A stretch of DNA of 64,000 nt from Streptomyces sp. V1I1 (lineage in GTDB: Bacteria; Actinomycetota; Actinomycetes; Streptomycetales; Streptomycetaceae), in contig NZ_JAUSZH010000001.1 in NCBI RefSeq assembly GCF_030817355.1, forward strand, positions 3,597,001 through 3,661,000. The letters are read 5' to 3'. This document shows positions 20,504 through 28,380 of the stretch, piece by piece; position 1 is the stretch's first letter; the number at the start of each line of letters is the position of its first letter. Position numbers and translations under genes: made by a program. A model generated the notes under the pieces. It searched no databases. It was not told the origin of the DNA and saw only the letters and a list, made by a program, of their open reading frames with translations.

Positions 20504-21385
20504 TCAGATGAGTTGGAGTAGACCACGGAGAAGATCCCGGCTCTCGGCCGGATCCGGGCTCTCCTGCTGAAGACGCTCCATCACTCGTTCGTACTGAGTG
20601 ACCTCCTCGCGCTTGTCCAGGTAGAGGGCGCTGGTGAGCTGCTCCAGATAGACGATGTCGGAGAGGTCCGACTCGGGAAAGCGCAGCATGGTGAAGGAGC
20701 CGCTCTCGCCCGCGTGCCCGCCGAAGCTGAAGGGCATCACCTGCAGGGTGATGTTCGACTGCTCGGAGATCTCGATCAGATGCCTCAATTGGCTCTGCAT
20801 CACCGCCCGGTCGCCGTACGGGCGGCGCAGGGCTGCCTCGTCGAGGATGGCGTGGAAGCGGGGCGCGCGCTCGGAGACGAGGACCTTCTGGCGCTCCAGG
20901 CGGAGCGCGACCCGGCGGTCGATCTCGGCGCGCGGGGCGTCGGGGATGCCGCGGGTGACGACCGCGTGCGCGTACGACTCGGTCTGCAGCAGGCCGTGTA
21001 CGAACTGCACTTCGTAGATTCGGATGAGCGAGGCGGCGCCTTCCAGGCCGACATATGTCTGGAACCAGCCGGGCAGCACGTCGCCGAAGCTGTGCCACCA
21101 CCCGGCGACATTGGCCTCCTTGGCGAGGCCGAGGAGGGACCCGCGCTCGGATTCGTCGGCGACCCCATAGAGCGTCAGCAGATCCTCGACGTCCCTCGCC
21201 TTGAAACTCACCCGTCCCAACTCCATGCGGCTGATCTTGGATTCGGATGCGCGGATGGAGTAACCAGCCGCCTCGCGGGTGATGCCGCGCGACTCGCGCA
21301 GCCGCCTCAGTTGGGAGCCCAACAGGATGCGCCGCACCACGGAACCGGAAGACTCGCCTGCGGTCACGACTCCAACCCTCCCCAT
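20504..21385 (-). CDS. XRE-family regulator with DUF5753 domain
   Basis: 293 aa. The helix-turn-helix is at about residues 22-75 (LGSQLRRLRESRGITREAAGYSIRASESKISRMELGR). The C-terminal ~190 residues form DUF5753, with WFQTYVGLEGAASLIRIYEVQFVHGLLQTESYAHAV and ITLQVMPFSFGGHAG. This is the WhiJ-like class that, in Streptomyces, is encoded beside HATPase and DUF397 genes and affects development and antibiotic production. Here both partners follow on the divergent side. Likely targets are the shared elements upstream of those genes. Confidence 0.92.
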   Translation of the reverse strand: MGRVGVVTAGESSGSVVRRILLGSQLRRLRESRGITREAAGYSIRASESKISRMELGRVSFKARDVEDLLTLYGVADESERGSLLGLAKEANVAGWWHSFGDVLPGWFQTYVGLEGAASLIRIYEVQFVHGLLQTESYAHAVVTRGIPDAPRAEIDRRVALRLERQKVLVSERAPRFHAILDEAALRRPYGDRAVMQSQLRHLIEISEQSNITLQVMPFSFGGHAGESGSFTMLRFPESDLSDIVYLEQLTSALYLDKREEVTQYERVMERLQQESPDPAESRDLLRGLLQLI

Positions 21386-21711
21386 CGCTAGGTCTCGCTA
21401 CGTCGATGTGTGTGCCGATGTGTGTCGATGCCTGTCTCGCGGAGTGCCCCCGAACCCCGAGACCGGGATTCTGCCACCAAAACGCTTCAGCCCGTACTCA
21501 TTCGATTACGGAAATGAGACGGCCTTGGGAAGGGGGTGAAAGAGATCTGCGGAAGAAATGAGTAAGAACCGGCACCTGGGCGGACAGGTCGGGCACGTGC
21601 ACGTGCATCTGCCCTTGCATCTGCTCTACGCATTGGGAACCATGGTCCTCGCGCACCTGCGTGCTCGTTCGTGTTGTAGCGTCACAGCCGCGATTCCTGG
21701 GAGTGCCTCGC
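21386..21711. promoter_or_regulatory. Intergenic region upstream of XRE and HATPase genes, with a conserved element
   Basis: No gene of confidence lies here. It includes repeated CGATGTGTGT-like words near 21411-21430 and a longer element starting GTGCACGTGCATCTGCCC at 21597-21614. A copy of this element occurs in the opposite orientation upstream of the DUF397 gene (22651-22668). The element is about 100 nt upstream of the HATPase start. Confidence 0.65.
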
Positions 21712-22230
21712 ATGGGACCGAATGGATCGACCATGCTCGAGCCGTTACGGCAGGGGCTGCCCCCAATCGATCCCGCAGCGGTTTCCAGCTCAGCCTCGTG
21801 CGCCCTGCCCGCCCGCTATGAAGCGGTGCGCGGAGCACGGCAGTTCACCAAGGCGACGCTCGGGCAGTGGGAGCTCAACGACCGTTTCGACGATGTCGCG
21901 CTGGTCGTTTCCGAACTTGTCACCAACGCACTGCGGCACGCGCTGCCCGCCGACACCCCGCGGGAGATCCGGGAGTCCCAGGATCCGCCCGTACGGCTGC
22001 ATTTGATGCGCTGGACGAGCCGGCTGGTATGCGCGGTGCGCGATCCCAGCCACGACAGTCCAGGGGCGTCCGGCGACAGCGAGGACGCCCCTTTTCCCGA
22101 CCCGAGCGGGGGTGCAGAGTCGGGCCGCGGTCTGTTTCTGGTGGATTCCTTCAGCGACAGCTGGGGCTGGCACCCACTGGCCGGGTCGCTGCACGGCAAG
22201 GTCGTCTGGGCACTGTTCCGGCTGGGCTAG
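21712..22230 (+). CDS. Anti-sigma-factor-like ATP-binding protein (HATPase_c)
   Basis: 172 aa from ATG 21712 (GGGAG upstream). It has the GHKL Bergerat fold: N-box LVVSELVTNALRHA, G1 region VCAVRDPSHD, and G2 region GGAESGRGLFLVDSFSDSWGWHP. It ends GKVVWALFRLG, the usual end of the streptomycete RsbW/SpoIIAB-like class. Such proteins bind ATP and may act as anti-sigma or signalling kinases; the partner is unknown. Located between a WhiJ-like XRE gene and a DUF397 gene, the common three-gene set. Confidence 0.9.
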   Translation: MGPNGSTMLEPLRQGLPPIDPAAVSSSASCALPARYEAVRGARQFTKATLGQWELNDRFDDVALVVSELVTNALRHALPADTPREIRESQDPPVRLHLMRWTSRLVCAVRDPSHDSPGASGDSEDAPFPDPSGGAESGRGLFLVDSFSDSWGWHPLAGSLHGKVVWALFRLG

Positions 22231-22330
22231 GCCGCCGGGGCCGAGCAGTCTGGCGGCTGGCTCGCGAAGCCACCCACCGGACAGCAACCACCAACGCCCC
22301 CTGGCCCACAGCACCCACGAACCCGGACGC

Positions 22331-22564
22331 CTAGACCAGGTGGTCGAACTCCCCGTCCTTGACGCCCAGCAGCAACGCTTCTATCTCGGCGGGCGTATAG
22401 ACCAGGGCGGGGCCGTCGGGGTGCCGTGAATTGCGCATCGCCACGTCTCCGCCCGGCAGTTTGGCGAACTCCACGCAGGATCCCTGGGAGTTGCTGTGTC
22501 TGCTCTTCTGCCAGACGACCCCGTGAAGCTCCGTGGCCGCCATGCCGTTGTACGCGTGGTGCAC
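22331..22564 (-). CDS. DUF397 protein
   Basis: 77 aa from GTG 22564, chosen because GGGAG lies 7 nt upstream; other possible starts lack this. The protein has the DUF397 core: VVWQKSRHSNSQGSCVEFAKL, AMRNSRHPDGPALVYTPAEIEALLLGVKDGEFD. DUF397 small proteins are encoded next to XRE-DUF5753 genes in Streptomyces, where the pair behaves as a regulatory (possibly toxin-antitoxin-like) couple. It is convergent with the HATPase gene. Confidence 0.9.
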   Translation of the reverse strand: MHHAYNGMAATELHGVVWQKSRHSNSQGSCVEFAKLPGGDVAMRNSRHPDGPALVYTPAEIEALLLGVKDGEFDHLV

Positions 22565-22620
22565 GAGAACGCTCCCGGGGTACAAGGTGCAGGTGTCAAC
22601 TGTCCCGGATCATAGCTGTG

Positions 22621-22668
22621 TTTCATATGCCAATGCATGAACGGCTGCACGGGCAGATGCACGTGCAC
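22621..22668 (-). promoter_or_regulatory. Conserved element upstream of the DUF397 gene
   Basis: Read on the minus strand, GTGCACGTGCATCTGCCC (22668-22651) is identical over 18 nt to 21597-21614. Downstream, TGCA and GCATTGG recur with almost the same spacing. In each case the element points towards its gene from about 85-105 nt upstream. It is a candidate operator for the neighbouring XRE protein. Confidence 0.7.
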
Positions 22669-22775
22669 GCGGGGTGTTCCCTCGGTTACAGCTTCTCCAG
22701 CGGGTGATCGAATCTCTCGTGCACAAGGAAGAGACGTGTTCCACGCCCTTCTGGCTCCCAGGCCCAGGTAAAAGT

Positions 22776-22817
22776 CCGGGCCCCCCGGAGCACCTTGAGG
22801 TGATCCGGGGAGCCCGG
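22776..22817 (-). terminator. Terminator of the rpsR2-rpmG operon
   Basis: A long hairpin with arms CCGGGCCCCCCGGAGCACCT and AGGTGATCCGGGGAGCCCGG (three mismatches) and a 2-nt loop lies about 18 nt beyond the rpsR stop. It closes the leftward operon. Confidence 0.8.
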
Positions 22818-22834
22818 GCGAAGTCTCCTGCGCA

Positions 22835-23077
22835 TCACTTTCCGGAGGAGTACGGCAGCAGCGCCATCTCACGGGCGTTCTTGATCGCACGGGCCAGCAG
22901 ACGCTGCTGCTGGGCGCTCACCCGGGTCACCCGGCGGCTGCGGATCTTGCCGCGGTCGGAAATGAACCTCCGCAGCAGGTCCGTGTCCTTGTAGTCGATG
23001 TACGTGATCTTCGCCTGGTCCAGCGGGTTGGGGCGGGACTTGACGGGCTTGCGCGGGTCGGTGCGGCGGGGGGACAT
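22835..23077 (-). CDS. rpsR2: Ribosomal protein bS18, alternative zinc-free copy
   Basis: 80 aa. [54 protein letters not shown] is the conserved S18 core. No cysteine is present, as expected for a paralogue used when zinc is scarce. It starts with ATG overlapping the stop of the CobW-like gene (ATGA) and has GGAGGT upstream. It is the last gene of a leftward operon rpmG-rpmE2-cobW-rpsR2, which is Zur-controlled in Streptomyces. Confidence 0.95.
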   Translation of the reverse strand: MSPRRTDPRKPVKSRPNPLDQAKITYIDYKDTDLLRRFISDRGKIRSRRVTRVSAQQQRLLARAIKNAREMALLPYSSGK

Positions 23078-24213
23078 CAGACCTCCAGGAGGGAGTCGAA
23101 GGCAGGCGGCAGCCGTTTCCAGGCCTCGCGGCCAGCGGCGTACTCGGCATCGGTCAGCAGGCAGGATTCGAGGAGCTGTTCCAGGCCGTGGCGGTCCAGT
23201 CCCGGTGAGGTGAAGACCAGGTGCTGGCAGCAGTCCCCGTGCTCGGGGTGCCAGTCCAGCGCGGCCGCGGCCCGGCGGACCGGCGGGACCAGGTCCCAGG
23301 CCGCGTCCGGCAGCGAGGCGAGCCAGGGGCCCGCGTTCTCCACGCAGAGCGCGCCGCCCGCCGCGTCCCAGGCCAGCAGGGTGTCCGGGCGGTCCGCGAG
23401 CCAGAAGCGGCCGCGACTGCGGGCAGCCGCGCAGGTCAGGTCCTCCAGCGCCTGGTAGAGCCGCTCCGGGTGGAAGGGGCGGCGGCGGTGCCAGACGTAC
23501 GTACCGACCCCGCAGTCGTCCGCCTCCTGCGGCAGCAGCGCACAGGCCGGATGCTGGGCGGCAGCGGCCGCCTCCACGTCGAAGCCGGCCAGCGCGGCGG
23601 CGGCCAATTCGGCTCCGCCGACCTCGACTTGGCGGGCGGTCGGGTGCAGCTGGGCGAGCAGCGCGCGGTCCTCGTCGTCGGCCTCCTCGCTGTCGACGAC
23701 GGCGAGCACGGGCGCGTACTCCAACTGGCGCGCCCAGGTGTCGGCGACCGTGCGCTGGTCGCTGGTGGCGGCCGCGAGCCCCACGTCGATCAGATCGTCG
23801 CCGTTGCCGAGGTAGGGCAGCAGCAGGGCCGGGTCGACGGCGGTCATCACCGAGGTGACGGTGAGGCGTTCGCCGCCGTGCGCCTCGACGACCTCGGCCA
23901 TCGCCTTCGGTTCGACCGAGTCCCACAGCTCGACGACCGCGAGCCGGGTCGTGCCGCCGTCCGCGAGCCGTTCCAGCTCGGGCACCAGGTCCTCGCGCAG
24001 CGCACAGCAGGCGCAGTCGTTGACCAGCGGCGTCTCGCCGGTGTTCTGCACGCCGTGTGCGTCGCGGACGCTCCGTACTACCGTCCCCTGCGCGGCGGTC
24101 GACAGGTCGTGGTGGAGCGCGACGCTGCCGGGCACCGTGGCCAGCAGCCGCTCCACGGCGGCCTTGCGGGCGTCGGAGTGCAGCCCGGCGACGAGCACGA
24201 CGGGGAGCCTCAC
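23077..24213 (-). CDS. CobW/COG0523-like protein with degenerate P-loop
   Basis: 378 aa from GTG 24213. The CobW metal-binding motif is present as [12 protein letters not shown], and the C-terminal CobW domain shows [20 protein letters not shown] and [16 protein letters not shown]. However, the N-terminal segment where COG0523 GTPases have GxxGxGKT reads [17 protein letters not shown], so no canonical P-loop exists. COG0523 proteins deliver zinc under limitation; this one may bind zinc without normal GTP hydrolysis. GTG overlaps the rpmE2 stop (GTGA). Its place in the zinc-free ribosomal operon supports a zinc-supply role. Confidence 0.88.
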   Translation of the reverse strand: MRLPVVLVAGLHSDARKAAVERLLATVPGSVALHHDLSTAAQGTVVRSVRDAHGVQNTGETPLVNDCACCALREDLVPELERLADGGTTRLAVVELWDSVEPKAMAEVVEAHGGERLTVTSVMTAVDPALLLPYLGNGDDLIDVGLAAATSDQRTVADTWARQLEYAPVLAVVDSEEADDEDRALLAQLHPTARQVEVGGAELAAAALAGFDVEAAAAAQHPACALLPQEADDCGVGTYVWHRRRPFHPERLYQALEDLTCAAARSRGRFWLADRPDTLLAWDAAGGALCVENAGPWLASLPDAAWDLVPPVRRAAAALDWHPEHGDCCQHLVFTSPGLDRHGLEQLLESCLLTDAEYAAGREAWKRLPPAFDSLLEV

Positions 24214-24458
24214 GCTCGTCCTCCGTACCGCCGCTCGAAGCGCTCCACTCGCCCGGCCGTGTCGAGCACCCGCGCGGTCCCCGTATAGAAGGGGTGGCTC
24301 GCGGAGGAGATCTCGACGTCGATGACGGGGTAGGTGTTGCCGTCCTCCCACTCGACCGTCTTCTCGCTGGTGGCGGTGGAGCGGGTGAGGATGGCGAAAT
24401 CGGCCACCTTGTCGCGGAAGACGACGGGGCCGTACGGGGGGTGGATACCGGACTTCAT
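24210..24458 (-). CDS. rpmE2: Ribosomal protein bL31 type B (zinc-free)
   Basis: 82 aa. [53 protein letters not shown] are the type-B L31 hallmarks. The CxxC zinc site of the standard copy is missing. It replaces the zinc-bound L31 on ribosomes when zinc is low, freeing zinc. It is the second gene of the leftward operon, 8 nt after rpmG. Confidence 0.96.
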   Translation of the reverse strand: MKSGIHPPYGPVVFRDKVADFAILTRSTATSEKTVEWEDGNTYPVIDVEISSASHPFYTGTARVLDTAGRVERFERRYGGRA

Positions 24459-24466
24459 CGCGCTGT

Positions 24467-24631
24467 TCAGCGCTCCTCTCGGAAGTCGACGTGCTTGCCG
24501 ACCATCGGGTCGTACTTGCGCAGCGTCATGCGGTCGGGGTCGTTACGGCGGTTCTTGCGGGTCACGTAGGTGTAGCCGGTGCCTGCTGTGGAGCGGAGCT
24601 TGATGACGGGGCGGAGTTCGTTGCGGGCCAT
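24467..24631 (-). CDS. rpmG: Ribosomal protein bL33 (zinc-free copy)
   Basis: 54 aa, starting ATG 24631. It reads [15 protein letters not shown], then [17 protein letters not shown], then [18 protein letters not shown]. The cysteine pairs of zinc-binding L33 are absent. It is the first gene of the leftward operon, directly beside the Zur-box-like palindrome. Confidence 0.95.
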   Translation of the reverse strand: MARNELRPVIKLRSTAGTGYTYVTRKNRRNDPDRMTLRKYDPMVGKHVDFREER

Positions 24632-24642
24632 GAGGCTAGTAT

Positions 24643-24659
24643 ATGGAAATGGTTTCCAT
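24643..24659. promoter_or_regulatory. Zur box in the divergent rpmG/rpmB promoter
   Basis: ATGGAAATGGTTTCCAT is a perfect 7-3-7 palindrome at the centre of the 77-bp gap between the two divergent ribosomal protein operons. It resembles streptomycete Zur boxes (core TGNNAATGNTTTCCA-like). Zinc-loaded Zur should repress both directions. Confidence 0.85.
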
Positions 24660-24708
24660 TACCAAATGGGCCCCGCCATGGACCCCGTCAACGAGAGGTG
24701 AATCACCT

Positions 24709-24945
24709 GTGTCCGCCCACTGCCAGCTGACCGGCGCCCAGCCGGGCTTCGGCAACAACATCTCCCACTCGCACCGGCGCACGTCGCGCCGCTTCGACCC
24801 CAACATCCAGCGCAAGCGCTACTGGCTGCCGAGCGAGGGCCGCCATGTCCGGCTCACGCTGAGCGCCCGCGCGATCAAGGCCATTGACACGATCGGGATC
24901 GAGGCCGCCGTGGCCCGCATCCGTGCCCGCGGGGTGAAGGTCTGA
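24709..24945 (+). CDS. rpmB: Ribosomal protein bL28 (zinc-free copy)
   Basis: 78 aa from GTG 24709 (GAGAGGTG upstream). [41 protein letters not shown] is the L28 core. One N-terminal Cys remains but the full four-Cys zinc site does not. First gene of the rightward operon, reading away from the Zur box. Its stop overlaps the rpsN start. Confidence 0.95.
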   Translation: MSAHCQLTGAQPGFGNNISHSHRRTSRRFDPNIQRKRYWLPSEGRHVRLTLSARAIKAIDTIGIEAAVARIRARGVKV

Positions 24946-25250
24946 TGGCAAAGAAGAGCAAGATCGCCCGCAATGAGCGGCGTAAGGAAGTCGTCGAGCG
25001 ATACGCCGAGCGGCGGGCGGAGTTGAAGGAGATCATCCGCCGCCCGGACGCGAGCGCGGACGAACGGGTCGCCGCGCAGGCCGAGTTGCGGCGTCAGCCG
25101 CGCGACGCGAGCGCGACGCGGGTGCGGAACCGGGACAGCGTGGACGGCCGGCCGCGCGGACATCTGCGGAAGTTCGGCATTTCGCGCGTGCGGCTCCGTG
25201 AGCAGGCACACGCCGGATTCCTCCCGGGAGTTCGTAAGGCCTCCTGGTAA
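24945..25250 (+). CDS. rpsN: Ribosomal protein uS14 (zinc-free, long form)
   Basis: 101 aa. [40 protein letters not shown] and [14 protein letters not shown] are the long S14 type without the CxxC...CxxC zinc site. The ATG overlaps the rpmB TGA. With S18, L28, L31 and L33 copies it completes the five-protein zinc-free set. Confidence 0.95.
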   Translation: MAKKSKIARNERRKEVVERYAERRAELKEIIRRPDASADERVAAQAELRRQPRDASATRVRNRDSVDGRPRGHLRKFGISRVRLREQAHAGFLPGVRKASW

Positions 25251-25289
25251 CTTGGCGCGGTCTTGAAACCGACAACGGGGGACCGACAA

Positions 25290-25754
25290 GTGCACAAGCG
25301 CGTACGTACTTCAGTGGTCGCGGCGGGTCTCGTCGCCGCTCTGGCGCTGACCGGCTGCAGCAGCGGCGACAACGACTCCGGCAAGGACAAGACGTCTGCC
25401 AAGCCGACGGAGACGGGCGGCGGCGACGGCGACGGCGCGGCCGCGAGTGGGAGCATCGAGGGCGCCTGGGCCGGTGTCACCGACGGCAAGACCGTCGCGC
25501 TGTCCGTCTCGGGCAAGATCGCGGCCGTCGTTGCCGACGGGCACGTCTGCACAGGCCAGGTGACGGACCATGGCAAGCCGATGCTGTCCCTGAAGTGCGC
25601 CGACGGGAACACCGACCGCACGATGGGCTCGATCGAGTCCAACGACGGCACGACCCTGGTTGTCTCGTGGGACGCCGGCGCGAAGGACACGCTCACCAAG
25701 ACCGACCCGGGCAAGTTGCCGACGGGGCTGCCGACCGGCATCCCGACTCCCTGA
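25290..25754 (+). CDS. Lipoprotein, unknown function
   Basis: 154 aa from GTG 25290 (GGGGGA upstream). A signal peptide ends in the lipobox LALTGC, after which a Gly/Asp/Lys linker leads to a small domain: GAWAGVTDGKTVALSVSGKIAAVVADGHVCTGQV and GTTLVVSWDAGAKDTLT. Two cysteines (HVCTG, LKCAD) could form a disulphide. Expected to be anchored to the outer face of the membrane. No specific family is recognised. Confidence 0.85.
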   Translation: MHKRVRTSVVAAGLVAALALTGCSSGDNDSGKDKTSAKPTETGGGDGDGAAASGSIEGAWAGVTDGKTVALSVSGKIAAVVADGHVCTGQVTDHGKPMLSLKCADGNTDRTMGSIESNDGTTLVVSWDAGAKDTLTKTDPGKLPTGLPTGIPTP

Positions 25755-26002
25755 CGCTCCTGACGTCTCTGACGTACGAGGTCGATTACGGGCCGCGGAC
25801 CCTGCACGGGTTCGCGGCCCGTCGTCGTTGTGCCGATCGCAATCCGGACGGGCGGCCGGGACCACCCTGGCGCGACGGGCCCGTTGTCAGGACAATCACT
25901 TGCGCACCAGGCGGTGATCTCCCGCGGGCATCGGGGGTGCCTCAAGTCCCGTATCCCGCAGGCGGCTTCACCGACCCCCCAGCACATGCGAAAGGCATCA
26001 GA

Positions 26003-26677
26003 ATGACGAACAACCGCGTCATACGGTACGGCGGCCGGTTACTGGCCACGACCGTGGCCGCATGCGGGATGGCCGTGGCCGCCACCCCGTCCGCGTTCGC
26101 CGAGGAGCAGCCGACACGGCAGCAGCTCACGGCGGACTGCGCCTCGGGCGAGGGCAAGTGCACCTTCAATTCGCCGCAGCTCGGCCAGGCGTACCTGGGT
26201 CGGTTCCACCAGGTCTCCGACTCGCTGTTCAACTGCAGTACCTCGGACGCCACTCAGTCCATGACCTGGAACGACACCGTGGGCTCCACCGACTCGGTCG
26301 GCGTCTCGGTCACCGCGGGCGGCAAGATCGCGGGCATTGTGGACCTGAGCGTGACGGCAAGCTACAACCACAGCTGGTCGAGCACGCACTCGGAGAGCAG
26401 CTCCCTGGGCATGACGGTCAAGCCCGGTGAAGTGGGCTGGATCTCCCGCGCCCAGGTGATGCAGATGGTCTCCGGCACCTGGCAGACCCACTACGACAGC
26501 CCCAAGTGGGGCCACTACTACTGGTTCTGGCAGGACACCATCACCGGGCCGGCCGCGAACGGCACGGACGGCAAGAGCAACGCGGTGGTCGTCAAGAGCC
26601 GCAAGATGACCGCTACGGAGAAGAAGTCCTGCTCCGCTGACGCCCACGAGGGCAGGGCGTTCGTCCAGGAGCGTTGA
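26003..26677 (+). CDS. Secreted protein, possible aerolysin/ETX-like beta fold
   Basis: 224 aa. A signal peptide (GGRLLATTVAACGMAVAATPSAFA) would release a mature protein starting EEQPTRQQ. It has two early cysteines (ADCASGEGKC), then a Ser/Thr-rich amphipathic strand series with alternating polar residues: DLSVTASYNHSWSSTHSESSSLGMTVKPGEVGWI, followed by MQMVSGTWQTHYDSPKWGHYYW. Such strands resemble the insertion loop and core of ETX/MTX2-aerolysin type pore-forming folds; this is pattern inference only. The 248-bp gap before it shows no gene. Confidence 0.75.
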   Translation: MTNNRVIRYGGRLLATTVAACGMAVAATPSAFAEEQPTRQQLTADCASGEGKCTFNSPQLGQAYLGRFHQVSDSLFNCSTSDATQSMTWNDTVGSTDSVGVSVTAGGKIAGIVDLSVTASYNHSWSSTHSESSSLGMTVKPGEVGWISRAQVMQMVSGTWQTHYDSPKWGHYYWFWQDTITGPAANGTDGKSNAVVVKSRKMTATEKKSCSADAHEGRAFVQER

Positions 26678-28292
26678 CACACGGCCCCCTGCTCTGTCCC
26701 GGGGCAGGGGGCCGCCGCTGAACTACGCATCCTCCAGCTCGCACCACACCGTCTTGCTGTCGGCCCCCCAACCACACCCCTTCGCGCCGATGACGCGGCA
26801 GAGCCGGCCTCTCCACGGTCGGCGCCCCGCCGGGAGCGGGCGGAGGCGGCGCGACCGTTGTCGCGCCACCACGGGCCAAGTGTCTGTTCACGTCGGCGAG
26901 GGTGGCCAGGTAGTAGGTGCACACGCGCTGCACAGCCTGAGTGTGATCCATACTGTCCCCCTCGTCGGCGAGCCCGCGGGCGTAGTCACGTAAGAGGTCG
27001 TGCAGCCGGTAGCGGCTCCCCGGGTTCTCCTCGATCAGATGGTCGTCGTAGAGCGCGTCGAGGTACCGGCGGGCCACCGCCACCGGAATCGAGTCAAGCG
27101 CGGCGCTGATATGTGCGTCAATGTCCGTGCCCGGATAGAAGCCGAGCTGTCGGAAGAACCGTTGCAGCTCTGGCGGAAGGTCCTGGTAGGAGAGATCGAA
27201 CGTCGCGGCCACCGCGCGCTCGCCGGCGCGCATCTCTCCCAGCCGGTCCCGTGCAGCCAGCAGCCGCCCCCTCAGATCCTCGGCACTCCACGCCGGATGG
27301 TGACGCAGCCGAGCGGCCAGCAAAGACACGCCCAGCGGCAGATATCCGCAGAGCTGCACCAGCTCCTCCAGCACGGCCCTCTCAAAGCTCTCCGCCGATC
27401 GCCCACTCAGCCTCGTGAAGAGATCGATCGCATGATCCCGCGGCAGCGCCTCGACCGCCAGCACCACCTCCTCGTGCGCCGCCAGCCGCCTCCGGCTGGT
27501 CACCAGGACGAGACAGCCGCTCCCGCCGGGAAGCAGCGGCTCCAACTGCCGGTAGCTGGCTGCGTTGTCGAGGATGAGCAACGCCTGTTTGTCGGCCAGT
27601 CGGCTCCGCCACATGGCGGCCCGCGCCTGGGTGACCACCCCTGCGTCATCCCCGACCGGTATCCGCTGCGCGGGCACCCCCGTGGCTGCCAACAGCGAGG
27701 CCAGGGCATCAGCCGCCTGCACCGGGCTCCGCCCCGGGGTATGCCCGTTCAGGTTCACGAAGAGCTGCCCGTCCGGAAACCGATTCGCCAGCACATGTCC
27801 GGCGTGCACCGCGAACGTCGTCTTCCCGACCCCCGGCATCCCGTCGATCACATGCACCGGCAGCGACTCCCCACTCCCCTGGGAGGCTTCCACCGAACCT
27901 ACCAACCGCGAGAGCTCCTCCGAACGGTTGGTGAACGCCGCAGTGTCCCGCGGCAGTGACCGCAGCACCAGGGCCGCCCCCGGAGGCCCCGTCTCATCGT
28001 CCGGCGGGACGAGCGGCTGCTGATTGTTCTCCGGCGTACCGATGTCGGCCAGAGCGGCGAGCAGCGCGGTCAGACCGACCAGCACCACGCCCAGCATGGC
28101 GAATGACAGCCATGGGCGCTGTTGCATCCAGCCGAGCCAGGAAGGCCAGCGAGACTGCTCCGACACCGCGTTCGTGACCAGCCCCACGAGCATGGTCGTC
28201 GCCGCGCCGCCACCGGCGACAACGGCGATCGCCATGCCTCGCCTCATCCTCATGAGACCCCCGAGATCGACACCCCAACTGCCCAAGCGCAT
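26613..28292 (-). CDS. Membrane-anchored NB-ARC (STAND) protein, C-terminus truncated
   Basis: About 559 aa if ATG 28292 is used; the start is uncertain. Two N-terminal membrane segments (AIAVVAGGGAATTMLVGLV and SFAMLGVVLVGLTALLAAL) are followed by an NB-ARC ATPase: GMPGVGKTTFAVHAGH (Walker A), ALLILDNAA (Walker B), LVTSRRRL and GYLPLGVSLLAARL (GxP). The sequence then stops resembling the family soon after VCTYYLATLADVN; the usual TPR or sensor repeats are missing. The last ~100 codons are Arg/Pro-rich and appear out of frame with a fragment of another gene. Confidence 0.75.
   Translation of the reverse strand: MRLGSWGVDLGGLMRMRRGMAIAVVAGGGAATTMLVGLVTNAVSEQSRWPSWLGWMQQRPWLSFAMLGVVLVGLTALLAALADIGTPENNQQPLVPPDDETGPPGAALVLRSLPRDTAAFTNRSEELSRLVGSVEASQGSGESLPVHVIDGMPGVGKTTFAVHAGHVLANRFPDGQLFVNLNGHTPGRSPVQAADALASLLAATGVPAQRIPVGDDAGVVTQARAAMWRSRLADKQALLILDNAASYRQLEPLLPGGSGCLVLVTSRRRLAAHEEVVLAVEALPRDHAIDLFTRLSGRSAESFERAVLEELVQLCGYLPLGVSLLAARLRHHPAWSAEDLRGRLLAARDRLGEMRAGERAVAATFDLSYQDLPPELQRFFRQLGFYPGTDIDAHISAALDSIPVAVARRYLDALYDDHLIEENPGSRYRLHDLLRDYARGLADEGDSMDHTQAVQRVCTYYLATLADVNRHLARGGATTVAPPPPAPGGAPTVERPALPRHRREGVWLGGRQQDGVVRAGGCVVQRRPPAPGQSRGPCVNAPGRTPCPRGRQRSRTSSP
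26723..26809 (-). pseudogene. Remnant C-terminus of an HATPase-type regulator
   Basis: In a frame different from the NB-ARC gene, about 28 codons end ADSKTVWCELEDA and then TAG at 26723-26725. KTVWCEL is the typical end of streptomycete anti-sigma-like ATP-binding proteins. No upstream part remains, so it seems to be the scar of a deletion that also removed the 3' part of the NB-ARC gene. Confidence 0.5.
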
Positions 28293-28380
28293 CAGGCACC
28301 CTGGCAACCGGTCAAGCACGACTCAGGCCAGGCATCCACACGAAGTACCGCACATCAGCACAGCCGATACTCGGACTTCG

